Assembly (NCBI GenBank): GCA_002049455.2
Contig: KV919099.1
Location: 17,040-81,039, forward strand
Direction of reading: 5' to 3'
DNA length: 64,000 bases
DNA from: Porphyra umbilicalis
Taxonomy: Eukaryota > Rhodophyta > Bangiophyceae > Bangiales > Bangiaceae
Part shown: one piece after another, positions 9,540 to 20,990 of the stretch
How positions within the stretch are numbered: the first letter of the stretch is position 1
How the letters are laid out: the number at the start of each line of letters is the position of its first letter
The notes under the pieces: model-generated
The model's database searches: none
What the model saw: only the letters and a program-made list of their open reading frames with translations
What the model was told of the DNA's origin: nothing
Position numbers and translations under genes: made by a program

Positions 9540-12500
9540 GGCGGCAGCGGGCGGCCACGCCGCACCGCCACGGTGCTTAGGCAAGACGCCCTTGAGTCGG
9601 GCCGAGGGTGAGACAGACCAAAATGCGGGGAAGAAAAACAACAAAGAGGGCCACTGGTACGTAGTGGAGATGAACGTGGCGGAGAGGAAGACAACGGTGC
9701 GGCTGGGGACGGGGGCGGACGGAGGTTGGGGAGAGTCAAAGAGAGTGCATGCGGCCGCAGCGGCTGCAAAAGCGGCAGCCCGTCTCGCGCATGAGCAAGC
9801 GACCCGGCGTGCAGCGGAGGGCGACCTCGGTGTCTGGTGGCAGGTGCACTGGCAAGCCAAGAACTACAGCACAGTCCCGGCCGTATAGTTTTACTGAAAA
9901 CGCGTTCGCGGAAATACCCTGGACTTGTTTACAACGTGCGAAGCAGCCGCCGACGACCAGCCCACGCGAACCACCCCCCTCGCGCGGCCGCGCATCCTCG
10001 GCAAACAAGCCACCGCCAACAAGCACCGCCGCCGCCGCCGCCCACGCCGCCGCCGTCACCGCCGCGCCTCCCCCCCCCAGCCACAAGCAGACGAATACCC
10101 TCGCACCTCCAGACGTGCACACCGCCGCCGGCCTGCCGTCGCACCCGTCCCGGTCGCCACGGCCGCGGCCGTTGGGCGCCGCCGCCGCTGCCGCAGGCAG
10201 GCCGCCGTCGAACTCCGCGCCGCCGCCCCCCGCCGGCGCGTCGGCGGCGGTGCGCACGCCCGCTAGCGGCGGCAGCGGCGACGGTCGGGCCATGGACCAC
10301 AGCCCGCCGCCGCCGCCGCCGCCGTCGCAGCCACCACCCGTCGCAGTCGCGGCGATGGCGGGCGCGACAGCGGCGGCAGCCGCGGCAGGGGAGGCGGCGG
10401 TGGCGCTGCCGGCGCCGTTCCCCGCTCCCAACGTCGGCGGAGCTCGTCCCCCGTCAGACAGTGGCGGGGGCGAGGAGTGGGGGGGCATCACAACCGGCGG
10501 GGCCGCCGTCAACGCTGCCGCCGCGTCGGCGCGGGGGCGCGCGGGGGGGTGGGTGGGGCTGGTCGCCTCGTCGGCGCGACGGCCGACCGCGCGCCGGCTG
10601 TGTTGGTCGCGGGCGGTCGCGCACCGACGCGCGCGCGGGGGGTGTGTCGGGCGTGTGCGGCCGCCGCGGTGGTGACCCCGACGACTGCGGTGGTGCGGCC
10701 GTCGGCAGCTCCCGCCGGCCGTCCGGGAGCCCTCTCCTCCAGGACGATGGGTCGCGAGCGTCTGCTTGAAAATTCGAACAGAATGTGCCTTGGTTGTCCC
10801 GTGAAGCGACATCGCCGGACTTAACCACAAAATACAGTCCACGCGTCTGACCAGATCGACGTTTCCGGGGGTCTGAACGCACCACCCTCATTCTGAGGCA
10901 ACTGACCCGGACATCCTACGAAAAGCGACGTACGGCGTCCGTATGACCGCGGCTGACATGCTACAAACGAGAAAAGCTACAGAAAGTGCTGGACACATGT
11001 TGTGCACCGAACCATGCCCAAAGGACCCGCAGCAGTGATCGATACACTGCGTACCGCCCGAAAAGGTGTGCACACGGGGCCAACCCGAAGTACTCCCGCG
11101 CGTGCACTGGAGAAAAAAAAAAGTTATGTGTGTGACCCCATGCGCATGTTGATAAGTACCCTAGACTAAAGTCCAGGGAAATTTAATGTAAATACAGAAC
11201 GTGCCATGTTACATTCTACCAGAATCATCCGGCCTTCTTGTGAATCGGGTAGAATTCGGTCCAGGTTTAGTAAACCAAACCAAACGCTGACAACGCTGTT
11301 GTTGGGATTGGATCACCGCTGCACATCGACGCTCATATCCAGTTCTTTGAAGGTGTTACAGTTGGCCATTGGACGATCTCTTGTGGATGCAAAAAGCATG
11401 ATGCAGTACGATGGCTCAGTGACATTGGCTGGCAGCGTCGGTGACAGGGGACCGCTGCCAAGACAGCAATGTCTGACTTCGCGTCGAGGACGGGCCGGTG
11501 CGCGACGAATCTGAACGACTCAGTTTCCGAGGCAGTCCGTGGCCGTCACCAGACACTGGAATGTACAGTTCGAAAATGGGGTCCCCCGTCTCGGCAGGCG
11601 TCGACCGCCCCACCGAGCACAACGGCAATGGAATGGGGAATGGGCAGTCTTAAGCAGGCGGACCACATGCAAATAAAGAAGTACCCAGGAAGAGGTCCAT
11701 ACGCCCCTTCCTGCAAAACACGCAGAAGATGCGGACAGAATAAGAGCTTGATTCATCGCCCCCGTTTGACGTTCTCACTCGCGCAGTCGCGGCAAGCTCA
11801 GCTGGCGCCCAGACGAGCTTCACGTGTGTACAGTACGTATCAGACGAAAAACAGGGCCGCCAGCCGCTACTACACTGGTAGTCCAAAAGCGCCAATCCTG
11901 ACGAGGAAACGAGCGCGCTGGCGGCCGCCTTACGTCATGTTCGGGTCACTCGGCGGCAGCGCAGGTCGACCATCAGGGCCCTCGAGCGAGCACAGACCAC
12001 GAGCTATACGGTTCTCAACGACAACCACCCACTCCCGGGCCCGGCGGTCTGGCCCGTGTCCTCCCGCATCGTTTCGCGTGGCGGCCCGCACGGGGCCGCC
12101 TGCGTGGGGTGTCAGGAGGGTGACCATCTGTGTCCTCCAGTCGCCTGGATGGCACGTGGCTGTCTGCCTACCAAAACAACCAGGTCCGGCGGGTCCGGAT
12201 GAGGCGTGCCAGGACGTGACAGAACTTCGAATGTCCAGCACCCCAGAGAGCTCTTTTCCCAAGCCTCCACGCGTCCAAGTACTGGATCTGACGTTTCTCG
12301 CGTCGCATACCATTGGTCAAGCGAGCGCCGCGCCACACAGGGTTTCGGCCGGGCGAGGCCCTCGGGCGGGGCCAGTTCCAGAGCGTGGGGACCGTGGCGC
12401 GTCTCTGTCAGACCCCCCGTTCGAGCACCGTGGGCCTGGGCTCTCCAGGATGCGGATCGTCGCTAGATCCTGCCCCGGCGAGCTCGGGGCCGTCCCGCCG

Positions 12501-13579
12501 CGGCACAGGGAGCAGGTTTTGTGCAGACGGCACAGAGGGTGCCTCTGGCAATGTGCTCGACGGGCGGGAGCCGCGCTTGGTAGCTACAGAAACCAGGTTG
12601 TCGGGGGCCGCCAGGGCAGTGGGAGCGCGGGGGGAACGGCGTTGCCGGGTGGGTGCCGTCGCGGGTCTGCCGTGGGACCGCGCCCATTCCCACCGCCCGC
12701 TCGACAGTTGCTGCACGGGGCGTGCCAAGTCGTGGTGGCGGTCCCCTTCCGACGCGGGTCGCTGCAGGTCCCGCCCGTCCTTCCATCCGGCGTCTGCGTG
12801 ACCTCCGGTTCCGTCGTCCAGCAGACCGACTGCCCGAGGTCGGGTGCGGGGCCCCCTGCAAGGAGCCAAGAGCGCGTGCAGGCTCGACACCGCGCAGACC
12901 CGCAGCGCCCGTCGCGCCGACGCTGGCCAGGCCTGTTTTCTCGTCGGGCGAGTGCCTCCCCTCCCGCCCCCGTCGCCGTGGGGCTCGCCGCCGTGTGGCA
13001 GTCTCCCGTCGCACCCTCTTGCCCCGGACGTGTCTCGAGTCTACCGCGCCGCTCGCCTCTTCCCCTGTCCGTCGCGGGAGACAGCCTCGTCGCATCCACG
13101 CCCTATTTCTGACCGTGGTCGCGAGGGCTGGGATCTGGTGCGGATCGCCGGCTGCGACCCACTCACCATCGATTGTGTGGCGGCAGCGTCGGCGGCGGCC
13201 GCGCGAGCGGGGGCGTGCCGGCCGCGCCACACGTGAGTGCATCGGGACGAGTATCAAGCTCCTTGCCCAATGTCACGCGCGGCCCTCGACGCCACCCCCT
13301 ACCGCTGCCCACTCGGTCGCTCGCGAGCGGGGGCCGGCGATCTTCCGGCCGCCGAGTCCCCCCTGCCGCGCCGGCGGCGGCAGACGCGTTGCCAGTGATC
13401 GCGGCTCTGGGGCGGCGGCTGGCGGTGAGCCCGCCCCATTTGAGGCGAGGGGCGGGGCGGGGCGGGGCGCGGCAACGCTGGCGCAGCGAGCCCCACCGCG
13501 CCGACGGCCGCCGAGAGGGGCGGCAGCGGCTCGTTGGTTGCGCCCCGAGCCGTCGCTCCCGCGGACGCTGCGGCCTGCC
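9540..13579. other. Large region with no supported gene
   Basis: 9540-9740 is probably the 5' leader of the UFL1-like gene. 9740-10840 is open on both strands for 300-370 codons, but all frames are runs of Ala, Pro, Arg and Gly, so no strand can be chosen. 10850-11900 is AT-richer, with a near-perfect inverted repeat (CCCTAGACTAAAGTCCAGGG) at 11159-11178. 11900-13579 is again GC-rich; the plus frame that runs into the next gene from 12653 has no domain resemblance and is treated as leader. Confidence 0.45.
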
Positions 13580-15997
13580 ATGGACCCCGTCAGCACCGCC
13601 TGCGGTGGCGGGGCGGCGCCCCCCACGGGCGGACCGCCCCTCGACGGCGCCGACGCGGCGGCGGTCGGCGTCGGGTTGCCCCACACCGACGGCTTCCTCC
13701 ACTTTCTCGACTCGCCCGGCGGTGACGCGGCTGCCGCCGCCCTCGGCGTGCCACTGCTGCCGGCCGTTGACACGTGGGACGCGGGGCTCCTCGACGTGTC
13801 GCCGCCACCCCCGCCGGTGCCGCCGTCGAGCGGCTGGGCGCCGCCGTCGGGCGGCTGGGCACAACCGTCGGGCGGCTGGGCGGGGCCGTCGAGCGGCGTG
13901 GCGCCGCCGCCGGGGCTCTCGGCGGGCGCCCATGACGCGCACCCCCCCGCCTCGCACCCGCCGGCGGTCGGCAGTGGCGGCGACGGTCGGGCGGGTGTCT
14001 GCACCGCGGCGGCGCCCCACTGGACGGGCGCCGCACCGTACTGGGCGTCGCCCGTGTCGGGGGCCCCCGCCGGCGGCTTTGCGCACGCGATGCACGGGGG
14101 CCCCTGGGCGGCCGCCGCCCCCGCTGCCGCGCCACCACCCCCACCAACGGGAGAGGCGGCGGCGCCGCCGCCCTGGGCGCCCCCGCCGCCGCCGTCAGAG
14201 CTCCTCGCCTTGATGGGGTGTGCCGCCCACGGCGGCGGGGCCGGCGGCGGCGGCGCCGACGCGGCCACCGCCGTCGGCGCGGCGGCGGGGTGGGGCGACC
14301 CCCGGTCGGCGGCGGGGTGGGGCGACCCGCGGTCGGCGGCGGGATGGGCCAACCCCCAGTCGGCGGCGGGGGTGCCCCCGCCGGCCGATGCGGCGGGCGC
14401 GGGGCCCCCCCTGCGCACCGTTCCGCATCTGCTGCTGTCGCCGTCGCGGGGCGCGCCGCTGCCGGCAGACGCGACGGGAGGCGGGTGGCGCGCACTGCCG
14501 CCGCCGCCGCCGCCGCCGCCACCGCCGCCGCCGCGGGTGGCGGCGGTCAAGCGCGGGCGCGGGGCGGTCGCGGCGACGCCGGCGGCGGCGGCGCCACCGC
14601 CCAAGCGCCACCGGCGGGCGCCGCCGCCGCCACCGCCGCCGCCGGCGGGGCAGTGGCCGCCGCCGCCCGCCACCCCGCCGCCCGCGGCCGCCGCTCGCGC
14701 GGCGGCGCGCAACGGCCCGCCCGTGGCCGACGCGGTCGCCGCCGCGGCGGGGGCGGTGGCGGTGGCGCCACCCCCGCCGTGGCCCGCCGACCCGACGCCC
14801 GCCGGGAGCGGCGTGAGTGGCACTCGCAGCCGCAGCGGCAGCGCGGATAGCTGGTGGTCGGCCCCCCCTCCCCTGGGCTTTTTCGTCGCCACGACCGCCG
14901 ACGGCGGCGGCGGCGGCGGCGGCGGCGCCGACGGCGCGGCGGCGGCGGCGCCCCCCCCCCCCCCCCCCCCCCCCCGGATCGACATCCCCCCCCGGCGGGC
15001 AGGCGCACAACTCGCACACGCGGCGGTGCCGCGCCAAGGTGAATGCCAAGCTTGCGGCGCTGCGCGCGGTGCTCCCCCCCCCCCCCCCCACGTCGACTTG
15101 CGGTTCAAGGCGCAGTTGCTCGATTACGCGGCCGTGTGCCTCCGCGCCGCGTACGCGCGGGAGGCGGCGCTCCGCGCGGCCGTCGCCACGTCGTCGCCGG
15201 CCGCAACGGCGTCGTGGGTGCGCCGCACCGTGGCGAGCAGCGACACCGTGCCGCGGGTGCTCATGCACTTCATGGCGCTCGTGTGTACGCGCCGGCGGTG
15301 GAAGTATGCGGAGATGTGGTTCCCAGAGGGGGGGGCGGGGGGGGGGGCGGGGGGGGGGCGCCGCCAGGGTGCCGCCTGCGACAACGTCATCGACGACGAC
15401 GGGCGGGGGCGGAGGACCGGGGGGGGTCCTCACCGCCTCGTCCCCGCTGACGAGCAGCTCGTCGGCGCTCCGCGGCGCGGTCGGGGCGGCGGGCAGCCCC
15501 CCCCCCGCCCCTCCCCCCCCGTCCCCTGCCCCCCCCCCCTTGTCCTCCGCTACGGCCAGTCCGTCGTGGTCGACGATGACGAGTGGCCCCACCTCCCCGG
15601 TGACGCCGAGGCGTCGCCGCCGGCGCCGGCGCCGGCGGCGGGGGCGCCCCCCCGCCCCCCCAACGGCGCCGGGCGGCTCGCGCACTTTCGCGAAGCGTCC
15701 AAAGCGCACACCTTCCCCCCCGGCGTCGGCCTCCCCGCCCGCGTCGCCGCGTCGCTGCGCCCCGAGTGGGCGGCGGACTTGCCCACCCACCCCGGCTTTG
15801 TGCGGGCCCGGCTGGCGGGCGAGTGTGGGCTGTCGGTCGCGCTGGCCGAGCCGCTGCTCGCGCGCGGGCGCGTGCGCGCCGTCGCCCTGTTTTTCGCCAC
15901 CGCCCCGCGGCCGTATGACGCGGCGGGGGTGGCGTCCGTGCACGCCATTGCGGGGGTGCTCGGCAACGCGCTGAGCGAGGCGCAGCTGCCGTCGTGA
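13580..15997 (+). CDS. Putative transcription factor with bHLH motif followed by a GAF-like domain
   Basis: ATG 13580 opens a Pro/Gly/Ala-rich N-terminal half that includes repeats of the type SGWAPPSGGWAQPSGGWAG (about 13829-13900) and GWGDPRSAA (about 14290-14370). A basic segment KRHRRA follows. Near 15000-15080, in the next frame, lies QAHNSHTRRCRAKVNAKLAA then LRAVLP, a basic region plus helix 1. Back in the main frame, VDLRFKAQLLDYAAVCLRAA (about 15092-15150) fits helix 2. The switches coincide with C-runs at 14951-14975 (25 C) and 15074-15089 (16 C), so homopolymer errors are likely. The C-terminal part has RRRWKYAEMWFPE, FPPGVGLPARV, then PEWAADLPTHPGF and GRVRAVALFF, typical of GAF domains. 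The family Glu at position 9 of the basic region is Thr here. No close homologue recognised. Confidence 0.62.
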   Translation: MDPVSTACGGGAAPPTGGPPLDGADAAAVGVGLPHTDGFLHFLDSPGGDAAAAALGVPLLPAVDTWDAGLLDVSPPPPPVPPSSGWAPPSGGWAQPSGGWAGPSSGVAPPPGLSAGAHDAHPPASHPPAVGSGGDGRAGVCTAAAPHWTGAAPYWASPVSGAPAGGFAHAMHGGPWAAAAPAAAPPPPPTGEAAAPPPWAPPPPPSELLALMGCAAHGGGAGGGGADAATAVGAAAGWGDPRSAAGWGDPRSAAGWANPQSAAGVPPPADAAGAGPPLRTVPHLLLSPSRGAPLPADATGGGWRALPPPPPPPPPPPPRVAAVKRGRGAVAATPAAAAPPPKRHRRAPPPPPPPPAGQWPPPPATPPPAAAARAAARNGPPVADAVAAAAGAVAVAPPPPWPADPTPAGSGVSGTRSRSGSADSWWSAPPPLGFFVATTADGGGGGGGGADGAAAAAPPPPPPPPRIDIPPRRAGAQLAHAAVPRQGECQACGAARGAPPPPPHVDLRFKAQLLDYAAVCLRAAYAREAALRAAVATSSPAATASWVRRTVASSDTVPRVLMHFMALVCTRRRWKYAEMWFPEGGAGGGAGGGRRQGAACDNVIDDDGRGRRTGGGPHRLVPADEQLVGAPRRGRGGGQPPPRPSPPVPCPPPLVLRYGQSVVVDDDEWPHLPGDAEASPPAPAPAAGAPPRPPNGAGRLAHFREASKAHTFPPGVGLPARVAASLRPEWAADLPTHPGFVRARLAGECGLSVALAEPLLARGRVRAVALFFATAPRPYDAAGVASVHAIAGVLGNALSEAQLPS

Positions 15998-16529
15998 GGG
16001 GGGGGCGCTCTCTGGGGGGGGGGCACGTGGGGGGGGGGGGGCGGTGGGGGCGCTGGTGGGCACGTGGCGTGCGGGGCCGCGTGGACGGCAGCGGCGCCAG
16101 TGTTGGCGGTGCGGGCGCCACACCGCGGCGGTACGCGGCACGACTGGCGGCGGCCGGCAGCGCCGCCCGACGGGGATGTGGGGGGGGCGGGGGAAGGGCG
16201 GGACGCGGGGGTGCCGTCGACACGGGCGGCCGCCCGCCGCGTCGACAATGGCCGCCGCGGTGGCTGCGCCGGTGGGGGCTGCGACCGCTGACGCCGCGCC
16301 ACGGCACCGCCGAGACGGCCCGACGCGCCGCCCGACGCGCGCCGTCGGCGCGCGCCGGCGGGGGCGGGGACCCCGCCGACCCGCTCGCACCGCGTCGGCA
16401 GCAGCCCCGCGTGGGCGGCGGCCCCCGTGTGGGGGACGGGTCGCTCGCGGCGCGCCAGTCGCCGCCGTCCCCCCTGCCTCTCGCCACTGCCGTACGGCAC
16501 ACTCGGTGGGGGGCGCGGGGGTGCCGGCT

Positions 16530-16570
<41 letters not shown>

Positions 16571-17324
16571 GTGGGCGGGGGGGGCGCGTGGCGTCCGGCG
16601 GCGCACCCGACCGCCCCGGCGGCGGCAAGTGGTGTCGCCAGCGGCGACGCGCCGCCCTATGGGAACAGAACCGCGATCAAACCGCGATCGCTGTCATAGG
16701 ACAGCTGGGCTGGGGGTGAAACCGCGATCAAACCGCGATCTGTTGGACTTTGATTGGCTCACAGTCGCCCTCACCAGACGCAACTACAGTAGAACAACCA
16801 CATGATTGGCTGTCAGGGCCCTCGTGGGTGGCATCCCCGGCTGCGCCTGCGGTGCGTTTGATCCGTACAATATTGATTGACGCTACTGCTGTCGTCGACC
16901 GCCATCGCCGAGGCCACGCAGGAAGAAGACGGCCGTCATCACGACGACCACCGCCGCTGCATGAGCGTCATAGCCGTGGCAACGACCAAGCAGCCCAACC
17001 ATCCACGACACACCTCCTGGCCTCCCCCAATACACATTAGGGCCGGAAAACAGCCCTCTCATGTGCTCCACTCCCACCCGCACCCACGCTCTTCTTCACA
17101 AACACTCCTCCAACACATCACCCCGTCCCACACCCTCCCCACTTCCTCCCCGCTTCACCATCGTCGCGAAACGGTACCACGCTACTTGGGGACTTACCCC
17201 GGCGGTCTTCAGATTGGTGCCAGTACGTCTGAAATGGCTGTACTGGGCCATATTCGACCCCGCTGTTCCACAGTGTCTACACTATCAGTATACATGTAGA
17301 TGGCATATTCGCATTTAAGAGCTA
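15998..17324. other. 3' flank of the bHLH gene, then AT-richer spacer
   Basis: 15998-16650 is extremely G-rich with open frames on both strands but no recognisable protein. 16650-16830 holds a dispersed repeat (listed separately). 16830-17324 has no recognisable gene. Confidence 0.4.
16655..16805 (+). repeat. Dispersed repeat, copy 1 (AACCGCGATCAAACCGCGAT type)
   Basis: Contains CCCTATGGGAAC, then AACCGCGATCAAACCGCGAT, repeated about 45 bp later, then GATTGGCTCACAGTCG and CCCTCACCAG. A diverged second copy lies at about 37428-37565 with the same order and similar spacing. It could be the end of a mobile element or a shared promoter block, since ATTGG (a CCAAT box on the other strand) occurs in it. 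Confidence 0.55.
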
Positions 17325-17952
17325 TGGTGCGTGTCCCAAAAATGAGACATGCGCGTTTTCTGAAGGACTGACACATCACTGCACGGGGGCAGGCGGCGTG
17401 GGGTACGAGAAAATTCTCTACTGGCCTCCATGGAAAGAGCCTCTCCCGACGCGTGCGTGGCTGACAACTCCTTAATACCCGCCTGTGGGCCCTGTTCTGT
17501 GGACCTCTCAGATAGCCCCGATCTTGGAGCCAGTCTTTTTCAGGTTCTTGGGGTTACAGGTTTGGAACGCCAAAGCTCATGTGCTAACTGGAGCTTCGAT
17601 GAGGGGTGTCCCAAATCGTGTTTTCTTCACAGGGGGCTACATGGGGGTCTTTTTCACGTTTTTATTGGTAAGGTCGTGCCCTTTTCTTCGTACACGAACT
17701 GTCAACACATGCCTGCTCTAGTATCCGTGCATTTGATTGGGGCGCGTGATCGTCACCTGTCGAAGCTGCAATGAATGACACTTTCCCCCATGACACGTCA
17801 GGAGGTGCCGCCTCTGCTATCACTGTCAGGGGCCGTTCTGGAAGCACAGTGGGACCGAGTGGGTCACATTACATTATCGGACCGTTGCAGAAGGCCAGTG
17901 GGCCGAGAAAAAAAGAAAAAACCGCGATGTCTCATTTTTGGGACACGCACCA
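17325..17952. mobile_element. 628-bp non-autonomous DNA transposon with 26-bp terminal inverted repeats
   Basis: The ends are perfect inverted repeats of 26 bp: the left end begins TGGTGCGTGTCCC at 17325 and the right end finishes GGGACACGCACCA at 17952. TA lies directly outside both ends (17323-17324 and 17953-17954), as expected for a TA target duplication of Tc1/mariner-type elements. The interior has no ORF resembling a transposase, so this is a MITE-like non-autonomous element. Right-end purine tract: about 17907-17920. Confidence 0.8.
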
Positions 17953-19542
17953 TACAGTACGCGGCCAGCACGGTTCTGACACTGTTCAACCACATGTCTG
18001 GCAGCCGCCCCCCCCCCCCTCACAGCTCCAATTCGGGGCATCACCGCGCCGGCTGAGACAAGTCACGTGGCCCCCCTTGGTGCCACGATTGCGAGCGTGC
18101 CTGAGCATCATTCGTATTCAAGCAGCGGTTTGATACGTGATGCCAGCTGGAGAGCTGTCGTACAAGTCCACACCAGCTGAATACGTTGCAGAAAATAGAA
18201 GCGTCTTTTATGGTTCACTAGAACCTCCTGGCCGGGGGAATTGCAGCCTCTTTCTAGCCCTCCTCGCGCCAGGTCCTCACCACCCGCCCCAAGCCGCACC
18301 CAAAAAGCCAGAGCAAAGCAAGGACAGAGAGATAAGAACATGCGGCGCCCCCCCCCCCCTCGCTGTCTGCATCCGCGCCGTCCGCGACGGCTATAGGGCC
18401 AGAACGGGCCGTAGGAGCAAAGGATGCTGTAGAACGAAATGATGCAGTAGGAGAAGAATGGACAGTACGGCACAAATGGCCGATAGTGGGAAAAGAGGCA
18501 GTAGAGGGGAAAGTGCAGTGGGAAGGAAAGAGGGGGTAGGGTATTTGGGCAGTAGGGGAAAAGTCGGCAGCCAAGACCACATGGACAGAGAGGTTCAAGC
18601 ATATCACCTGATGGGATCACATTTACGGGGGGACAACGGCCGATCAAACCATTCACAAAGCCAACAGCATACCCATCTCCCTGTCGTACTCCTCCCCACG
18701 ACACTGGACGTACATGAGAACCGAAAGTAGAAGAAGGGCAAGGGGGGCATCAACGATGCGCAGTTCGGGTGCGGTGGGTTCGTTCCGCGCTAGAGGATGC
18801 CTTAACACCGGCGTAACTCGCGGCCAAACCTTCACTCGCGACGACGCCGGTAGCCGTATGCGGCCACTGTCCCGCAGCCGATCGCCTTTTAGGCGCAGGA
18901 GGGACGGGGGGGGGGGGGGGTAAATTCGCGAGGGCTGCCGGAAGGTGGGGGGCACGGCCAGGTGGTATCACTGGGGGCCGAAGGCCCACTTAACGCCATT
19001 CCCCCAGGAGCTTCCACGTCGGCTGACACTTCGAAGAGAGACATACGCAGCTCCGATCAGTGATCATTCGAAGCAACGGTTAGTCAGAACGCGGCCACAG
19101 AAGATCCCATCCTAGCCTCTGTCTGTGAGAACAAACGACCATTGACCGCCCAGGAAGGCTCACAGTGTGAACAAATGAGGATCCAGATCCCCGCAGGAGG
19201 CATGCCACCCTCCACGCAACTGCGGGTGAGGAGTGCTGCGTCCACACAATAGGCTAGTAGCTCTTCACATGGCGGAAGATTGACAGAATAGCACAATGAA
19301 GCATGACATCTCGGCTGACAAGGACCTTCTACACCTGCTTTAGGAGCGTTCTTGAGAGGGTTACTTCACTGTCAACAAGACAGATGGGTGGCCATGAGCG
19401 CAGTATGCAAGCAGGTGACGTTAATTAATACGAGATGTAACCGGCCGAATGATTGCTGGCGGCGGGTGTGTGTGGGGCGTTGACAGAGGGGGGGCATGGG
19501 CGCCCCTGAGCAACTGCGGCGGGTGGGGGGGGGTGGTGCGTA
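17953..19542. other. Intergenic, purine-rich degenerate repeat at about 18430-18580
   Basis: The only structure seen is a run of loosely repeated units of the type gcagtaggggaaaa on the plus strand at 18430-18580. It makes the minus strand read as repeated Phe/Tyr/Cys/Pro. No gene is recognised. Confidence 0.4.
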
Positions 19543-20990
19543 TCCGTATTCGACCATTCAACGACCACTGGGACCATTCAACGACCACTGTAAGGCGCGC
19601 TTCTTCACAGTGTGTGGGCCCGAAGAATTTCCAAAGGTTTTTTGAAACCACCAAGAGGCGGAAAGCAGCCCTTGCCCTCCGTCAGAAAAACAGAAACACA
19701 CATTGAGACTCACATGAATAGAACCAGCAGGTCGTCAGCTGTCGAACAGTGGCATCCGTATCCGAAATGGACCACTGTGTGAGGAGAAAAGGGCCGGCGC
19801 GCCTTTTCTGTGTTCTCACCCGGGAGTGCGCCAAGCGGTCAAATTTCCCATCAAATCTGCGTCAGTTGCATCGACAGGCCACTCCGCGCGATGCCCGCCA
19901 AGAAAAACCGCGGGGCATCCACGGAGTGCTAAGCGTCGGCCAACCTGCCCACCCAAACACCGCACCACCTCTTCTCTGCCACCCACTGCGGCGTTCAGGG
20001 GGCTCCGTGTGCCGCGGTCATGGCAGGGTGACCCCCTGCCGGATCCGGCAAGGGCAAGATGTCAAAACCCTCACCGACACAGGCGCAGCGCAACATGATC
20101 GCGGCCCTCGTGGCGCAGGGTGCCTCCGTCGCCGCCATCTGCCGGGAGGCCAGCGTGACGCGAAGTGCAGTGCGGCACTTCAAGGCGACTGGGGGCAAGT
20201 CAACCCCTCCTGGCCGGCAGCCATTCTTCTCCCGCGCGGAGGAGGAGCTCCTGGTGCGCTTTACCAAGCTCCAGGTGGTCGTGGGGTGCGGCCTGACACG
20301 TGTTGGCTTCCTGCGCTGGGTCGGCCAGTACGTGGCGGGTGCATCCTCGCAGTCCTGTTAGTAGTCTCTGTTGTCTGCGTGTAGTCACTTTCTCTGTGCT
20401 TGTCCTCGCTTGTCGTTGCTTGGCTGCCTGTTGTAAAGGATTCATTTCCTCAGGGGACCGCATGAATAAACCCGTCTCCTGCATGCAACCCCATCTTCCC
20501 CCCCCCCCCCTGCCCGACCTCATTCCATCCCTTCCCGCCGCATGTTGCTCCACAGGTCGAGGCATGAAGTGCAACTTGCCCACGTCAGCTTGCATGTGGG
20601 AAACGGTGGCTGCTTGTGGTCGTGTGTGAAGGCAAGACGGACTGCGGGGCGGTCAGGTGGTGGTTTGTGCAGGCGAGACGGAGGTTTGATTGGATCACGG
20701 AGAGACCAGTTGGATTCTCGGCCGACGGTCATCTTTCCCTTTGGTGACCAAATTCTTGACGACACTGCAGAGCGACCCGATTTTCGCAGGATGTCATTTG
20801 GTCGTTGCTGGTGACCCCCTCTTTTCCTCATAGCAGCTACAAGAATATGAAGGAAGCGCTGAGAAAACAAACAAAAAATGCAGCTGACCTCGCGTTGCTC
20901 TGATGAGTCCTTCTATATAAAAAAACGACCAGAATGGATGTGTACAACCGCATTGGCAACAGAACTGGTCGTTGAAAGGTCTCATACGGA
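19543..20990 (+). mobile_element. 1.45-kb pogo/Tc1-like DNA transposon with TA target duplication
   Basis: The left end starts TCCGTATTCGACC (19543) and the right end, read on the minus strand from 20990, starts TCCGTATGAGACC. The first 28 bases match at 23 positions, including a shared TTCAACGACCA. TA flanks both ends (19541-19542 and 20991-20992). The left end carries a second direct copy of GACCATTCAACGACCACTG immediately inside. The only protein with recognisable features is the DNA-binding ORF at 20059-20361; no DDE catalytic domain fits in the remaining length, so the element is non-autonomous. Confidence 0.7.
20059..20361 (+). CDS. Transposase N-terminal DNA-binding domain (pogo/CENP-B-like HTH)
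   Basis: A 100-residue ORF from ATG 20059. Residues 8-40 (MIAALVAQGASVAAICREAS, then SAVRHFKA) form a psq-type helix-turn-helix. Next comes GRQPFFSRAEEELLVRF, the loop and start of the second helical DNA-binding subdomain of pogo/Tc1-type transposases, and LTRVGFLRWVGQYVA. In full transposases this is followed by the DDE/D integrase-fold domain, which is absent: the frame stops at 20359-20361. The ORF sits centrally between the inverted ends of the 1.45-kb element. It may be a splice-form remnant or a repressor-like product; that is inference. Confidence 0.6.
   Translation: MSKPSPTQAQRNMIAALVAQGASVAAICREASVTRSAVRHFKATGGKSTPPGRQPFFSRAEEELLVRFTKLQVVVGCGLTRVGFLRWVGQYVAGASSQSC

Noticed and set aside
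9736-10842. Opposed ORFs of 308-368 codons
   Set aside because: Both strands equally open through GC-rich low-complexity DNA; no evidence to choose either.
12653-13579. N-terminal extension of the bHLH frame
   Set aside because: In frame but Arg/Pro/Ser-rich without conserved blocks; ATG 13580 begins the recognisable low-complexity N-terminus.
14195-16606. 803-codon minus-strand ORF opposite the bHLH gene
   Set aside because: Translates to Arg/Pro-rich shadow of the Ala/Gly/Pro plus-strand gene; no domain resemblance.
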